Numbered from the stretch's first letter, positions 27,902-38,943 are shown. The stretch is 64,000 nt of DNA from Tritrichomonas musculus (GCA_039105265.1 JAPFFF010000003.1:5022001-5086000); one strand, 5' to 3'. The notes: generated from the letters alone by a model not told the origin. Numbers and translations are program-made.

Positions 27902-28055
27902 ATATGAAAACTAAAAAAAAATCTCCTCCCGTGTGGTAAATTCGTTTATTAATCATTAGAGTAAGTATAAAATACTAATAAACGAGAGTGATGATTCACT
28001 CACAATAAAATAAAAGGGGCGGGCCCCAATAAATATAAAAAAAAAAAAAATCTGC

Positions 28056-31000
28056 CTAAAATTCAGAAGAGGAGTGTTGGACTCCCTCCTCTTCGGTAGC
28101 GGAGGCAGGGTCGGCACCTTGAGTTTGGTTCCATAGTGGGGTGGTGCCTGGATTTTCCAGTACGTCAGTTTCATCATCAGTAGTGTCAAGCTCAGACGGG
28201 GGACCCGACCTGTCAACATCCGCACTTGCATCAATGAGATCCCGCCATTCTTCGTCGTCCAGGATGTTGACAGAGTTGTACTCATCGTCTGCGGACTCCC
28301 CGTCGGTAACATTGGAGCTAGAATCATTGAGATCATTAGAATCATCGTCACCATCAGTATCAAGAACATTAACATTTTCAACATCGTTATCATAATCTTT
28401 ACCATTATCGTTATCGTTATCGTTATCTTCATCTTCATTGTTGTCGTTAACCCTCTTCTTAATCTTAGTATCAATGTACAATATCATAGATTCACGTAAA
28501 GCGGCTGCTACCATCCTCCCTGCAAGTTTGAGTGCGTCTTTGGTCGTGACTGTCACTTTCTTGAGTTCATTGATGGTGTCATCGGGTATTGCACCGAGGG
28601 AGGAGACAATGAACACAAATAGAGACACATTGCAGTTCAACTGGTTACTGCAATCATCGACAAGCTTCTGGTACTTGTTCAACTTCTCTCTGCGTCGTAT
28701 GACTAAGGTGGATTCATCATCATCGCCAGATAACATTCCGTATGGGATGGTGAATTCAGCTATCTTCAGCTGGTCACCGTCCCACCACCATACATCTGGT
28801 CTGAGAGAAGCAGAGTCACCAGTGATGTGTTCGTTGCTGCGTCCACGAACACTTTGGTTACAATGCACGATGACTCTCTTCTTTTCGGTAAGGTACTTGC
28901 AAAGTACCTTGACAACTTCGTCGTGTCTCTTTGTGAATTTGTGTTTGCACCGCTTGCACCCGTTTAAGATGTGATTGAGAGTTTCAATCTGTCCACAACG
29001 AGTGCAACGGTTACTCATTTGAGGGTTTCTGTGAGCAGCAAGTGATGCTGTCATGAGCGTATTCGTACGTGCTTTGATAGCGAATCTGACAACAGAGTCC
29101 GCCATCAAAGCATTGGGCTTCATGAAGTAGTTGCTCAATGGTGAGTTTTTCAATGTCGTGAATGTATGTCCTCTCATCTTGTGCTGACAAAGATCTGAAT
29201 AGTAACGGTCACTCATGACTTTCATGATGTGTTTAACAACATTAGAGGTGTTAACATCAAATGTGACATTACTATTCAGATCTTTGAGCGTAAACATATC
29301 ATCTTTGAGTATCAGACCCATGTTAGCGTCGTGCAAAGCTTTAACACATCGGGCTAAGATGTTCGACGTCCCGCGGTTACGCTTTGCATCTAACGCACCA
29401 TTGTCTTTAACTTTCAGGTGCAAGAACGGTGAAGTCAAGTCGATGGTAGCATCCCTGAAGATGATCTCGGCTTCATCAGAAGCCTTGACCATATCACGGA
29501 TGCTTTTATCGTTAGACTCCATCAAGGCAATATAGAGTCTGATAGTGAGAGCTTTCTGGCGATCTGTGAGTTTCTGTATGTAAAGACCGCCATCGTTTTT
29601 CGTCGGGTAGAACCAGGCGGTTGGAATACCAGCAGCACCGATCATTTTGGACAGCCTGCCCCGAATGAGTTCATCTAAGCGACTGAGGCAATTTGTCGGT
29701 GCTGTGTTCGCCATCAGTTCGTAGTCAATCTTGGGAATCACGAACCGTTTGATGGCGTCAACCGCTTGTGTGAACCGAAGAGCGCTGCCAGTAATTCGAA
29801 TGACGTCCTTCGTCATGTCTTCGATTCGCCGAAAAACGTGATGTTTACGCTGCGAAGATTTGCACGCGATTGGAAGTCCGAGATACGTTGTATTGTTCTG
29901 AATGCTGATGTTATCAATACGTCCTCCAGCAATGGTGAAGTTGTCGTTCAACACACTGCGAGAACCATTGTGAGCAATGTATGTGAAAGCGTGGCACTTC
30001 TTGCAGTTGATCTTCATGTCGCCAGCATAACTGCAGAAGTGCTCCACGACCGAAAGCAAGTTCTTCATCCCGACTTCCGAGTCCGAGAACACGATTATGT
30101 CATCGGCGTAAGCTTGAACGGTTGTCGCTGAGTCCAACCAATGATAACCGTCCTCCTTGCAAGCGTTCAACCGCGCGAGGAGAGGTTCGATACAAATGTT
30201 GAATAACGTCGGACTCAGCGGACAACCTTGCTTGACGCCTTTGCGAAAACAGATAGAATTAGATCGTCTGTTGTTGCTGATGATCTTTGTCGAAGAGTCT
30301 CTGTACGAATTAATAATCGTTTTAACAAAAGAAAGATCAAAGCCAATGTCTGTAAGATTCTTTTTAATAAGTTTATGTGGTACGGAACCAAATGCATCAG
30401 AAAAGTCGATCGTCGTGATGTAGAGTGACTTTTGGTTCCGTGCAGCATCGTGTATCATCTCATCAACCACAGTTGCATGCTCAGCCGCCCCAGCTGGAAT
30501 ACGCATGAATCCTTTCTGACTCGGTGATATGAACCTATGTTTTGAATTCAGCGTTTGAAGCGAGCGGCTGATGTGACACATCAGCATCCGATAAATCGTC
30601 GGAGTGATGGTGATAGGACGCCACGAATGGGCGTCGTCAGGGTCTCCTTTCTTAAACAACATGACGGTTTTGTTCATTTTCAACACCTCCTGAAAGAGAC
30701 CCGTGTCAAGCATGCAACACAACACATTCTTGATGATCGTCGCCGTGACACTCCCGCCAACCTTCCACACACCATTTGAAATGCCGTCGCATCCGACGGC
30801 AGACAGATTGGATCTCGATCTGACCGCTTTGAGAATAGCTTCTTCGTTGAGGATGAGTGATTTGAGTTCATCAGAATTATTCGATGAAATTCTACGCTGA
30901 AGAGTGTAAACACCATCTGGGTCATCCCCGAGAGCAGCAGCATCGCTCCACGAGGACCCGTACACGTTCTCGAAATCTTCGACTGGGACGACACATTCCG

Positions 31001-34000
31001 GTGTGTCGTCGTTCAACACGAACCAGTCGAGTGTACGTTTGGCGTCTTCAGCGTAGAATTTCTGAAGGAACTTCTTGTAGCCAAGCGAGGAAGGAGAGTT
31101 GTTGAGAATCTCCAATTCCTCTAGCTTGGCACGTATAAATTTCATCCTTTCATCGTAATGCTCATCGTAAATCAAACCGTCAATTGAGTCCAAGTCACCA
31201 CTCCCAAGAAGTTGAGAGAACTCCAAAGGAGCCTGTGACAGAAAGCGAACAAGCTTCTCTTTGATGTCTGCGATGACATTACGTTGAGGTTGATCGAGAT
31301 CTTCATCAATGATGTGAATGCGGGAATGCAGGAGTTCAATACCAGCGATGAATTTGGAGGCCGACTTCATCTGAATCGGTGTCTCCAAGGAATGCGGGCG
31401 ACGAATCTTATCTGAACCTCTCCGTGCCGAACGAACGAACTTCCTAATCGACTTCCGTAGAATGAGAATGATTTTCGAAATCATCCCTTCGCAGAGAAGC
31501 ATTCGGCTGCTCTTTTCCAAAGAGTCAGAGAGGTTAATAGCTTCATTATACCAATTGAGAACATCCTTGACTTCACTGTTAAACACTTCTTCGAACTTTT
31601 TCCTGTGCTTCGCTAAACGGTCACCCCACAGCTTCGGGAGGTGCACGAAATCATCATCTTCCTTCATGCACCTCGACTTCCAATTCTCAGCTTTGGACAG
31701 GCAACTCTCAATGTCCACGATCGAAGCTGACGCTGGGTGAGCCGGATGTTCATCAATTGTGTGAGTATCTTCTTCGCTAGATGAAGAGACTGAATGCAAG
31801 TGCGCCTCAGGTAGTCTCTCGTTGGCAGGTATGAACCCAGCCTGTCGTCTCCGTCTGCGTGAGTCTTCCCCGCGACGACGATCTTCCATCACTTGGAGAT
31901 CCACCGATTCGTCTGCCCGAGGTTGCACTGGCATCTGTCTCTCATCATCTTGAGTGACTCTGTTCTCACTCCTCACAATCTTGATTCTCTCCAGGTCAGT
32001 GTTGGCTTCACGAATTTCATCGTCATCGGTTTCAGGCGAAAGCCAATTAACGGATATACTGATGTCGATTGCCTGAACCCGATGACCTTCAACATTGGCC
32101 TGGGGATGTGATCTGTTGGTATGCTGTTTGACTGTAGCTTTGTCTCTACCAACGAAGTCCTTGCATTTCATGCACAAGGAACCGTGCAGGTCATGGTAAA
32201 CATCGCTAGCCACAAGTAATTTCCGATGTTTCTTAGCGTGCAGAATGCTCATCGCCCAGAAGACTCCAACTTCACGTTTAAGCGCTTCCATGTCCTGGTG
32301 CGATGAGCCCATGTGGCTGCTCAATGAGTTCGCTCTGCTGACCAAGTAGTCGCAGTCGCTGCACGGACAAACGTGAATGGTACGATAGTGAAAAGCGTCA
32401 GGCGGAAGGTGAGGTGAATCGATCTTCCACCTCAGCTTCCTGCCGACAATGTACTCGAACGCCGCTTGCTCCAGAGGAATGTTATTCGTCGTGTGCGTCG
32501 ATTTGAGGTGAAAAGACAAGGACGCACATGTGGGAAACGTTTTGTCGCAGCAAGGGCAGTAAAACTGCCCAACTCCTAACCATCTGTCTTTCTGATACAT
32601 GAGGAGAATGATAGGAGTGTCAACGTCGCTAACGTTTGCGAATGGTGAAGTGTCGATGTTTGCCACCTGCAAGATATCAATGAGAGACTTCATGTCTGTT
32701 TTGGTCTTCACACCAGCCAATTCGCTCACGATCCAATCAATGGAAACATTGTCACCCACAGGTGAAGAAGGATTATCATCACTACCACCGTGATTGTCAT
32801 CATCGGAATGATCAGAGTGTTCAGAGTGAGAATGAGCATCGGTGAACTCTTCAGCACCACTAACAACGCTGCTTGTACCAGAAGAGTTACTGGTAGTTTG
32901 AGTACCTAAGGAGTTGGTTCGAGATCCGAGGAAATTATTGTTTGAGAATGTGTTAAGCAACGAATGGTTCCCAGAGAGAGTAAATAGTGGAACCACTTTC
33001 TCATTGATCTCGAACACAAACTTAGGTACCTCAATCACTGATGTGTATAATTTCTCCTTCGTGACTACTTGATGATGATCGATGTGAGCAGTTGACGTGA
33101 CAACCCGATCGTCGACGCCAACAGAATGATGCGTGATGTGAGCCGTTGACGTGACGGTTTGGTTGTCAACGTCAACGTTGTGGTGAGTGACGTGAGCTGT
33201 TGACGCGACAACCCGATTGTCAACGTCAACAGCGTGATGAGCGACGTGAGCTGTTGACTTGACAATCTGATTGTCAACGTCAACAGCGTGATGAGCGACG
33301 TGAGCTGTTGACTTGACAATCTGATTATCAACGTCAACAGCGTGATGAGCGACGTGAGCTGTTGACTTGACAATCTGATTGTCAACGTCAACAGCGTGAT
33401 GAGCGACGTAAGCTGTTGACTTGACAATCTGATTGTCAACGTCAACAGTGTGATGAGCGACGTAAGCTGTTGACTTGACAATCTGATTGTCAACGTCAAC
33501 AGTGTGATGAGCGACGTAAGCTGTTGACTTGACAATCTGATTATCAACGTCAACAGCGTGATGAGCGACGTGAGCTGTTGACTTGACAGTTTGATTGTCA
33601 ACGTCAACAGTGTGATGAGCGACGTGAGCTGTTGACTTGACAGTCTGATTGTCAACGTCAACAGCGTGATTAGCAACGAGGGCTGTTGACTTGACAGTCT
33701 GATAGTCAACGTCAACAGAATGATGAGCGACGTGGGCTGTTGACTTGACAATCTGATTGTCAACGTCAACATTATGATGTACCACGTGTGCCGTTGACGC
33801 GACAATCTGATTGTCGACGTCAACGCTATGATGAGCAACATGAGCCATTGACGCGACAACCCGATTGTCGACGTCAACGCTGTGGTGAGCTACATGAGCA
33901 GTTGACTCGACAGTCTGGTTGTCGACGTCAACGCTATGATGAACAAGATTAACATTGTTATGAGAAACATTATAGTTAGAGATATTATTATTAATGAAGC

Positions 34001-35036
34001 TATTATTAGTGAAACTATTACTATTATTAACATTGAACATATTGGTATTCATGACTGACATGTGATTTGAAAAGTCGGTGAAGTGATTATTGCAACCGAT
34101 GTTGCACGAGAATGAGACCGCCAGCGAGTTTAATACATTGTATACATGGGAAACAAAAGGCGAACGTGGGAAGGAGCAAAAATTGAATGGAACCGCCGGA
34201 ACCGTGCTCGGATGGACGAAGGTCTCAGGGAGGAGCACCTTCTGGCTGAGTTCTGCATCTGAAGCAGGTACTGCCGGGCGGTTTCGGTCGAGTATTGGTT
34301 GCCCATTCGAAATGATCATTTGTCCTCGGGCAACCAATACACCTTCAACTGACTTATCCTTTGCAAGGTAACTCAGAGGGGAACGGGCAGCCAGTGAAGG
34401 ATCGCTCGTAATGACGAACCATGAGGGGTTCTGACCACCCTCTGGATTCGTCGGATTATAGTGTACTCCTGACTGCAGGAGTACCTCTGTCGTCCTTTGT
34501 GTATTAGGAACTATGAGATTTCTGGCGCAATTTGGTCGGCTCGTAGAATCACTTTGATGCGCATCTGATCTAAATTCTTCGGAATCTGAAAAGTCTGGGG
34601 AAACGTTGGAATCGCTCTGTGAGGTACTCCGTATGTTGATAGGAGCAGGTCCAACCGGCGGGTGCCGCTGCTCCGTAGGATATGAAATTCTATCTGTGAG
34701 TGAGTATAGCGCGGGAAGATTATGAGGAACATTTGGAACATATCGAGGCTGTGTATTTGATTGAGTTGTGTTCGGGGCAAACTGGTCCCCGTTTTGGTGC
34801 GTCTTTGAATTGATCTCTCTTGAGTGGCGAGATATTGGAGAAGTAGCGAGTTTGTTGTAATTTATATTGAAAGGGCTATCTACTGTACTAATTTGAGGCG
34901 AAAAACTGCGAAATTCGGGTGTTCCATTTCCATCATCATCAGAAAAATTTCCACCAAAATCATCAATTTTGGTATCAATCGAATCAGCGTCGAGTGCTAA
35001 TTCGGAAAATCTAGGTTTGGTCGTGCAAAAAAGCAT
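28056..35036 (-). CDS. E2 retrotransposon polyprotein
   Basis: 2326 aa with the same domain order as the E1 protein; positions after the repeat block are shifted by 126 residues (YADD near 1640, endonuclease RPD near 2078). The repeat block has 16 units instead of 9, with variants ending STAYVA in the middle. Coding differences from E1 outside the repeats are few, for example H to Q in the N-terminal DAHHSDS stretch and T to S in the acidic tail. The frame is intact throughout and all catalytic boxes read as in E1, so this copy looks potentially active. Confidence 0.93.
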   Translation of the reverse strand: MLFCTTKPRFSELALDADSIDTKIDDFGGNFSDDDGNGTPEFRSFSPQISTVDSPFNINYNKLATSPISRHSREINSKTHQNGDQFAPNTTQSNTQPRYVPNVPHNLPALYSLTDRISYPTEQRHPPVGPAPINIRSTSQSDSNVSPDFSDSEEFRSDAHQSDSTSRPNCARNLIVPNTQRTTEVLLQSGVHYNPTNPEGGQNPSWFVITSDPSLAARSPLSYLAKDKSVEGVLVARGQMIISNGQPILDRNRPAVPASDAELSQKVLLPETFVHPSTVPAVPFNFCSFPRSPFVSHVYNVLNSLAVSFSCNIGCNNHFTDFSNHMSVMNTNMFNVNNSNSFTNNSFINNNISNYNVSHNNVNLVHHSVDVDNQTVESTAHVAHHSVDVDNRVVASMAHVAHHSVDVDNQIVASTAHVVHHNVDVDNQIVKSTAHVAHHSVDVDYQTVKSTALVANHAVDVDNQTVKSTAHVAHHTVDVDNQTVKSTAHVAHHAVDVDNQIVKSTAYVAHHTVDVDNQIVKSTAYVAHHTVDVDNQIVKSTAYVAHHAVDVDNQIVKSTAHVAHHAVDVDNQIVKSTAHVAHHAVDVDNQIVKSTAHVAHHAVDVDNRVVASTAHVTHHNVDVDNQTVTSTAHITHHSVGVDDRVVTSTAHIDHHQVVTKEKLYTSVIEVPKFVFEINEKVVPLFTLSGNHSLLNTFSNNNFLGSRTNSLGTQTTSNSSGTSSVVSGAEEFTDAHSHSEHSDHSDDDNHGGSDDNPSSPVGDNVSIDWIVSELAGVKTKTDMKSLIDILQVANIDTSPFANVSDVDTPIILLMYQKDRWLGVGQFYCPCCDKTFPTCASLSFHLKSTHTTNNIPLEQAAFEYIVGRKLRWKIDSPHLPPDAFHYRTIHVCPCSDCDYLVSRANSLSSHMGSSHQDMEALKREVGVFWAMSILHAKKHRKLLVASDVYHDLHGSLCMKCKDFVGRDKATVKQHTNRSHPQANVEGHRVQAIDISISVNWLSPETDDDEIREANTDLERIKIVRSENRVTQDDERQMPVQPRADESVDLQVMEDRRRGEDSRRRRRQAGFIPANERLPEAHLHSVSSSSEEDTHTIDEHPAHPASASIVDIESCLSKAENWKSRCMKEDDDFVHLPKLWGDRLAKHRKKFEEVFNSEVKDVLNWYNEAINLSDSLEKSSRMLLCEGMISKIILILRKSIRKFVRSARRGSDKIRRPHSLETPIQMKSASKFIAGIELLHSRIHIIDEDLDQPQRNVIADIKEKLVRFLSQAPLEFSQLLGSGDLDSIDGLIYDEHYDERMKFIRAKLEELEILNNSPSSLGYKKFLQKFYAEDAKRTLDWFVLNDDTPECVVPVEDFENVYGSSWSDAAALGDDPDGVYTLQRRISSNNSDELKSLILNEEAILKAVRSRSNLSAVGCDGISNGVWKVGGSVTATIIKNVLCCMLDTGLFQEVLKMNKTVMLFKKGDPDDAHSWRPITITPTIYRMLMCHISRSLQTLNSKHRFISPSQKGFMRIPAGAAEHATVVDEMIHDAARNQKSLYITTIDFSDAFGSVPHKLIKKNLTDIGFDLSFVKTIINSYRDSSTKIISNNRRSNSICFRKGVKQGCPLSPTLFNICIEPLLARLNACKEDGYHWLDSATTVQAYADDIIVFSDSEVGMKNLLSVVEHFCSYAGDMKINCKKCHAFTYIAHNGSRSVLNDNFTIAGGRIDNISIQNNTTYLGLPIACKSSQRKHHVFRRIEDMTKDVIRITGSALRFTQAVDAIKRFVIPKIDYELMANTAPTNCLSRLDELIRGRLSKMIGAAGIPTAWFYPTKNDGGLYIQKLTDRQKALTIRLYIALMESNDKSIRDMVKASDEAEIIFRDATIDLTSPFLHLKVKDNGALDAKRNRGTSNILARCVKALHDANMGLILKDDMFTLKDLNSNVTFDVNTSNVVKHIMKVMSDRYYSDLCQHKMRGHTFTTLKNSPLSNYFMKPNALMADSVVRFAIKARTNTLMTASLAAHRNPQMSNRCTRCGQIETLNHILNGCKRCKHKFTKRHDEVVKVLCKYLTEKKRVIVHCNQSVRGRSNEHITGDSASLRPDVWWWDGDQLKIAEFTIPYGMLSGDDDESTLVIRRREKLNKYQKLVDDCSNQLNCNVSLFVFIVSSLGAIPDDTINELKKVTVTTKDALKLAGRMVAAALRESMILYIDTKIKKRVNDNNEDEDNDNDNDNGKDYDNDVENVNVLDTDGDDDSNDLNDSSSNVTDGESADDEYNSVNILDDEEWRDLIDASADVDRSGPPSELDTTDDETDVLENPGTTPLWNQTQGADPASATEEEGVQHSSSEF
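33085..33950 (-). repeat. 54-bp coding minisatellite in E2 (16 units)
   Basis: Sixteen 18-codon units; the first four and the last unit correspond to those of E1, and the extra seven lie in the centre. Units sharing the STAYVA variant are adjacent, showing local duplication. Confidence 0.9.
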
Positions 35037-35071
35037 ATATGAAAACTAAAAAAAAATCTCCTCCCGTGTGG

Positions 35072-36130
35072 TTTAAATGTTTATTAAATGCTTTAAGAGT
35101 TTTGCGATTAAGCAATTAATAAAAAAAGCTAGGCATAAGCTTTAAGAAAAAAAGGAAAATAAAAGGAAAAAGGTAAAACTTGAAGTTAAAAGGTCCAAAA
35201 AGACTTCAAGTAATGAGTCAGACTTGGAATAAACGGTCGCCAAAAAATGATCATTGAGCAACACAGATCATTCTGAGGACGGGTTGTGTTACAAACCAGC
35301 GATGGTTTCCGAGTCTGATGTAAAACAACTCGTCTAAAGAACAAAGAACTTGAAACAATGTAACAATGTAATTGAGGATATCAGATTGAGATCTGAAAAT
35401 GAGGAACAATGAGTAACGGATAAAACAATTGAACAAGAACTTAAATGAGAGAACGAACGGGCTCATTGAGCGCCCTTCAGTAGAGTCACGCGACATGTGT
35501 CAGGCAGCATCTTGCGGAGATCCTTTACCGTAGACGCTTGTTGACTGCTGTCTTTTGATTCTTTCATCAAGGCAGTGTGATCATTGAAATCACAAGCAGA
35601 CTCACTGAAAGATGACTCCATATATAAAAATGAATAAACTAAAAGAGTAAAAATAAGTAGCAATTTACTTCGATCTGTCCGTGAGAATCGTCTTCATACT
35701 GTATAACGCCTTGTATATTTGAGAATATTGAGAGAAATTGTAAAATGAGAATGGAGTCACAAAAAGTAGGAAACCGAGGGAACAGAAAGGCGCGATCGAA
35801 GGAAACTGGAATAAACAAAGTGAGAAGGAAGAGTATAATATCATTAGAGTAAGTTTTGAGAGGTATATTTGAGATTGCATATAACAGATTGAGTATGAGT
35901 TATAACGTTAAGAGCTGAGATTGATAATATGAGATAAGAAACAACAGTATAATATTGTGGTAAGTCCAGTGGTCGGACTTTGTGAGGTGACCCTACATAT
36001 AATTGAAATCAGTTTGGAAAATTCGGACGAAACATCGATCTGAGGGCACCATACGAATCAGCTCAGTGCACTGATTACGAATATCTAGTTATTGCCTGCG
36101 TAAACCTCGAAAATAAAAATGAAAAAAAAA
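35072..36130 (-). mobile_element. E3: non-autonomous unit, family A
   Basis: 1059 bp with a target copy on each side and no RT or endonuclease sequence. On the minus strand the 5' 190 bp hold an ATG-free leader, a GAATCAGC-type hairpin (36055-36075) and the AGTCCGACCACTGGACT hairpin. A CTTCGATC/GATCGAAG pairing spans about 125 nt (35669 with 35797). The 3' end carries a CTTGAAGT/ACTTCAAG stem (about 35175-35212) and ends in AATAAACATTTAAA. Its mobility must depend on an autonomous partner. It is almost identical to E4. Confidence 0.88.
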
Positions 36131-36145
36131 TCTCCTCCCGTGTGG

Positions 36146-37203
36146 TTTAAATGTTTATTAAATGCTTTAAGAGTTTTGCGATTAAGCAATTAATAAAAAA
36201 AGCTAGGCATAAGCTTTAAGAAAAAAAGGGAAATAAAAGGGAAAAGGTAAAACTTGAAGTTAAAAGGTCCAAAAAGACTTCAAGTAATGAGTCAGACTTG
36301 GAATAAACGGTCGCCAAAAAATGATCATTGAGCAACACAGATCATTCTGAGGACGGGTTGTGTTACAAACCAGCGATGGTTTCCGAGTCTGATGTAAAAC
36401 AACTCGTCTAAAGAACAAAGAACTTGAAACAATGTAACAATGTAATTGAGGATATCAGATTGAGATCTGAAAATGAGGAACAATGAGTAACGGATAAAAC
36501 AATTGAACAAGAACTTAAATGAGAGAACGAACGGGCTCATTGAGCGCCCTTCAGTAGAGTCACGCGACATGTGTCAGGCAGCATCTTGCGGAGATTCTTT
36601 ACCGTAGACGCTTGTTGACTGCTGTCTTTTGATTCTTTCATCAAGGCAGTGTGATCATTGAAATCACAAGCAGACTCACTGAAAGATGACTCCATATATA
36701 AAAATGAATAAACTAAAAGAGTAAAAATAAGTAGCAATTTACTTCGATCTGTCCGTGAGAATCGTCTTCATACTGTATAACGCCTTGTATATTTGAGAAT
36801 ATTGAGAGAAATTGTAAAATGAGAATGGAGTCACAAAAAGTAGGAAACCGAGGGAACAGAAAGGCGCGATCGAAGGAAACTGGAATAAACAAAGTGAGAA
36901 GGAAGAGTATAATATCATTAGAGTAAGTTTTGAGAGGTATATTTGAGATTGCATATAACAGATTGAGTATGAGTTATAACGTTAAGAGCTGAGATTGATA
37001 ATATGAGATAAGAAACAACAGTATAATATTGTGGTAAGTCCAGTGGTCGGACTTTGTGAGGTGACCCTACATATAATTGAAATCAGTTTGGAAAATTCGG
37101 ACGAAACATCGATCTGAGGGCACCATACGAATCAGCTCAGTGCACTGATTACGAATATCTAGTTATTGCCTGCGTAAACCTCGAAAATAAAAATGAAAAA
37201 AAA
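36146..37203 (-). mobile_element. E4: non-autonomous unit, family A
   Basis: 1058 bp, differing from E3 at only a few bases, e.g. in the A/G run after the 3' hairpin and one C/T change near 36595. The adjacent, nearly identical E3/E4 pair suggests tandem duplication through target repeats or two very recent insertions. Confidence 0.88.
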
Positions 37204-37218
37204 TCTCCTCCCGTGTGG

Positions 37219-38066
37219 ATTGTTTATTAAAAGCGGTTAGAAATGCATAAAAGCAAAAAGGAAGCGAAAGTTCGCAAAACTTTCAATCAAAAAAGCAATT
37301 TTGTAAGAAAAAAAGGTATGCTTAAACCTTTAAAGTGAGACCAACTTGAACATAAGGAGCAACAGAACAATTAAAAAAATATTCAATTAATTGAGAGGGA
37401 ACGAGTATTAATTGAATAGTGAACGATCAACAATTGAAAGCCATATGATCGTCGTCTGAATGGATCTCATGGGCATCCATCCGTTGAGTCTATAGACGCA
37501 TTGAGCCATAGCAACTTAAATAGGATATATATATCCGTCAAAGTTTAATCGGCAGCCGTCAAGTACTCTTCAGGGCCCGGAAGAGATAAGGAACATCAAG
37601 TGGACTCAATAAAAGAGGGCGACTCCAATAACAAAGAGAGTAAATTAACTTCGATCTGAGCTATGTATAGTCTATAAATAACGTAAAATACTGCAAATTA
37701 AAGATGTAAAATAGAGTCAATAAGACAGTATGATCGAAGGAATCTGAATAAACAACATGAGAGAGAGGAGAATAATAACATAAGAGTAAAAGAATGAGAT
37801 TTTGGTTAAAGAATATATATCTGATCGAATGACAAGTATAACGTTAAGAGCTGAGATTGATAAATTGTAATGAACTAAGGTAGTATAACTGAGTGATATA
37901 TCGAGTGGTCGGACTTTGTGATATGAGTTCTAATATAATTGAAATCAGTTTTGAAAAATTTGAGAAAAGTCGAGAAGAGTGGTATCAATCGACTCAGTAG
38001 AAGGTGCTGAACACGAATATGTAGCTAAAGTTAACCAAAACCTCAAAAATAAAAATGAAAAAAAAA
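37219..38066 (-). mobile_element. E5: non-autonomous unit, family B
   Basis: 848 bp. The 3' end (GTTTATTAAAAGCGGTTAG on the plus strand) resembles that of autonomous E7 more than that of family A, and its 3' hairpin is GCGAACTTTCGC. The 5' end shares the CATTTTTATTTT leader and the GTGGTCGGACTTTGTGA block with family A. The start GAGTCGATTGATACCACTC is close to the coding start of E7. This fits an internal deletion derivative of an E7-like lineage. The CTTCGATC/GATCGAAG pairing is kept. Confidence 0.86.
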
Positions 38067-38081
38067 TCTCCTCCCGTGTGG

Positions 38082-38943
38082 ATTGTTTATTAAAAGCGGT
38101 TAGAAATGCATAAAAGCAAAAAGGAAGCGAAAGTTCGCAAAACTTTCAATCAAAAAAGCAATTTTGTAAGAAAAAAAGGTATGCTTAAACCTTTAAAGTG
38201 AGACCAACTTGAACATAAGGAGCAACAGAACAATTAAAAAAATATTCAATTAATTGAGAGGGAACGAGTATTAATTGAATAGTGAACGATCAACAATTGA
38301 AAGCCATATGATCGTCGTCTGAATGGATCTCATGGGCATCCATCCGTTGAGTCTATAGACGCATTGAGCCATAGCAACTTAAATAGGATATATATATCCG
38401 TCAAAGTTTAATCGGCAGCCGTCAAGCACTCTTGAGGGCCCGGAAGAGATAAGAATCATCAAGTGGCCTCGTAAAAAAAATGACTCCGTAAACATTTATT
38501 TTACTTCGATCTGTACAAAGGATAAATAAAATAGCATAAAAGTATAACGCTGATAAATGAGGCGATGAGAAAAATAGAATAAGGATGTAAGGAGTCTGAG
38601 AACAGCGTGATCGAAGGAATCTGAATAAACAACATGAGATAGAGGAGAATAATAACATAAGAGTAAAAGAATGAGATTTTGGTTAAAGAATATATCTCTG
38701 ATCGAATGACAAGTATAACGTTAAGAGCTGAGATTGATAAATTGTAATGAACTAAGGTAGTATAACTGAGTGATATATCGAGTGGTCGGACTTTGTGATA
38801 TGAGTTCTAATATAATTGAAATCAGTTTTGAAAAATTTGAGAAAAGTCGAGAAGAGTGGTATCAATCGACTCAGTAGAAGGTGCTGATCACGAATATGTA
38901 GCTAAAGTTAACCAAAACCTCGAAAATAAAAATGAAAAAAAAA
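38082..38943 (-). mobile_element. E6: non-autonomous unit, family B
   Basis: 862 bp; near-identical to E5 except for a replaced segment at about 38440-38600, between the GGGCCCGGAAGAGATAAG block and the GATCGAAGGAATCTG block, where both sequence and length differ. Both arms of the long-range CTTCGATC pairing are conserved despite the changed interior, which suggests that the structure matters. Confidence 0.86.

Larger units (their letters stand above)
21183..27921 (-). mobile_element. E1: autonomous R2/NeSL-type non-LTR retrotransposon
   Basis: 6739 bp between target copies, with one ORF filling almost the whole length. The ORF starts 20 nt after the target T-run; about 115 bp follow it. There is no poly(A) tail. 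The 3' end is ...AATAAACGAATTTA directly joined to CCACACGGG, and a GTGAGTGA/TCACTC hairpin lies in the 3' UTR near 21231-21250. It is near-identical to E2 except for repeat copy number and a handful of substitutions. Its G+C content is clearly above that of the neighbouring host genes. Confidence 0.93.
27937..35056 (-). mobile_element. E2: autonomous non-LTR retrotransposon, near-identical to E1
   Basis: 7120 bp. The 5' leader (20 nt), ORF layout, 3' UTR hairpin and 3' end are the same as in E1. The ORF length difference of 378 bp equals exactly seven 54-bp repeat units. By eye only a few substitutions separate E1 and E2 elsewhere. Either one is a very recent insertion from the same source, or the pair arose by unequal exchange between target repeats. 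Confidence 0.93.

Noticed and set aside
27870-27940. HDV-like self-cleaving ribozyme at the element 5' end, as in R2.
   Set aside because: I could not fold the required nested pairings from the sequence by eye; only a simple hairpin is supported.
33085-33950. Evenly spaced repeats resembling a CRISPR array.
   Set aside because: The units are contiguous 54-bp coding repeats without unique spacers, inside a eukaryotic retrotransposon ORF.
36325-36570. An 81-aa frame starting MSRDSTEGRSM repeated in the family-A units.
   Set aside because: Disrupted or shortened in E8, and it overlaps structured 3' sequence; conserved only because the copies are young.
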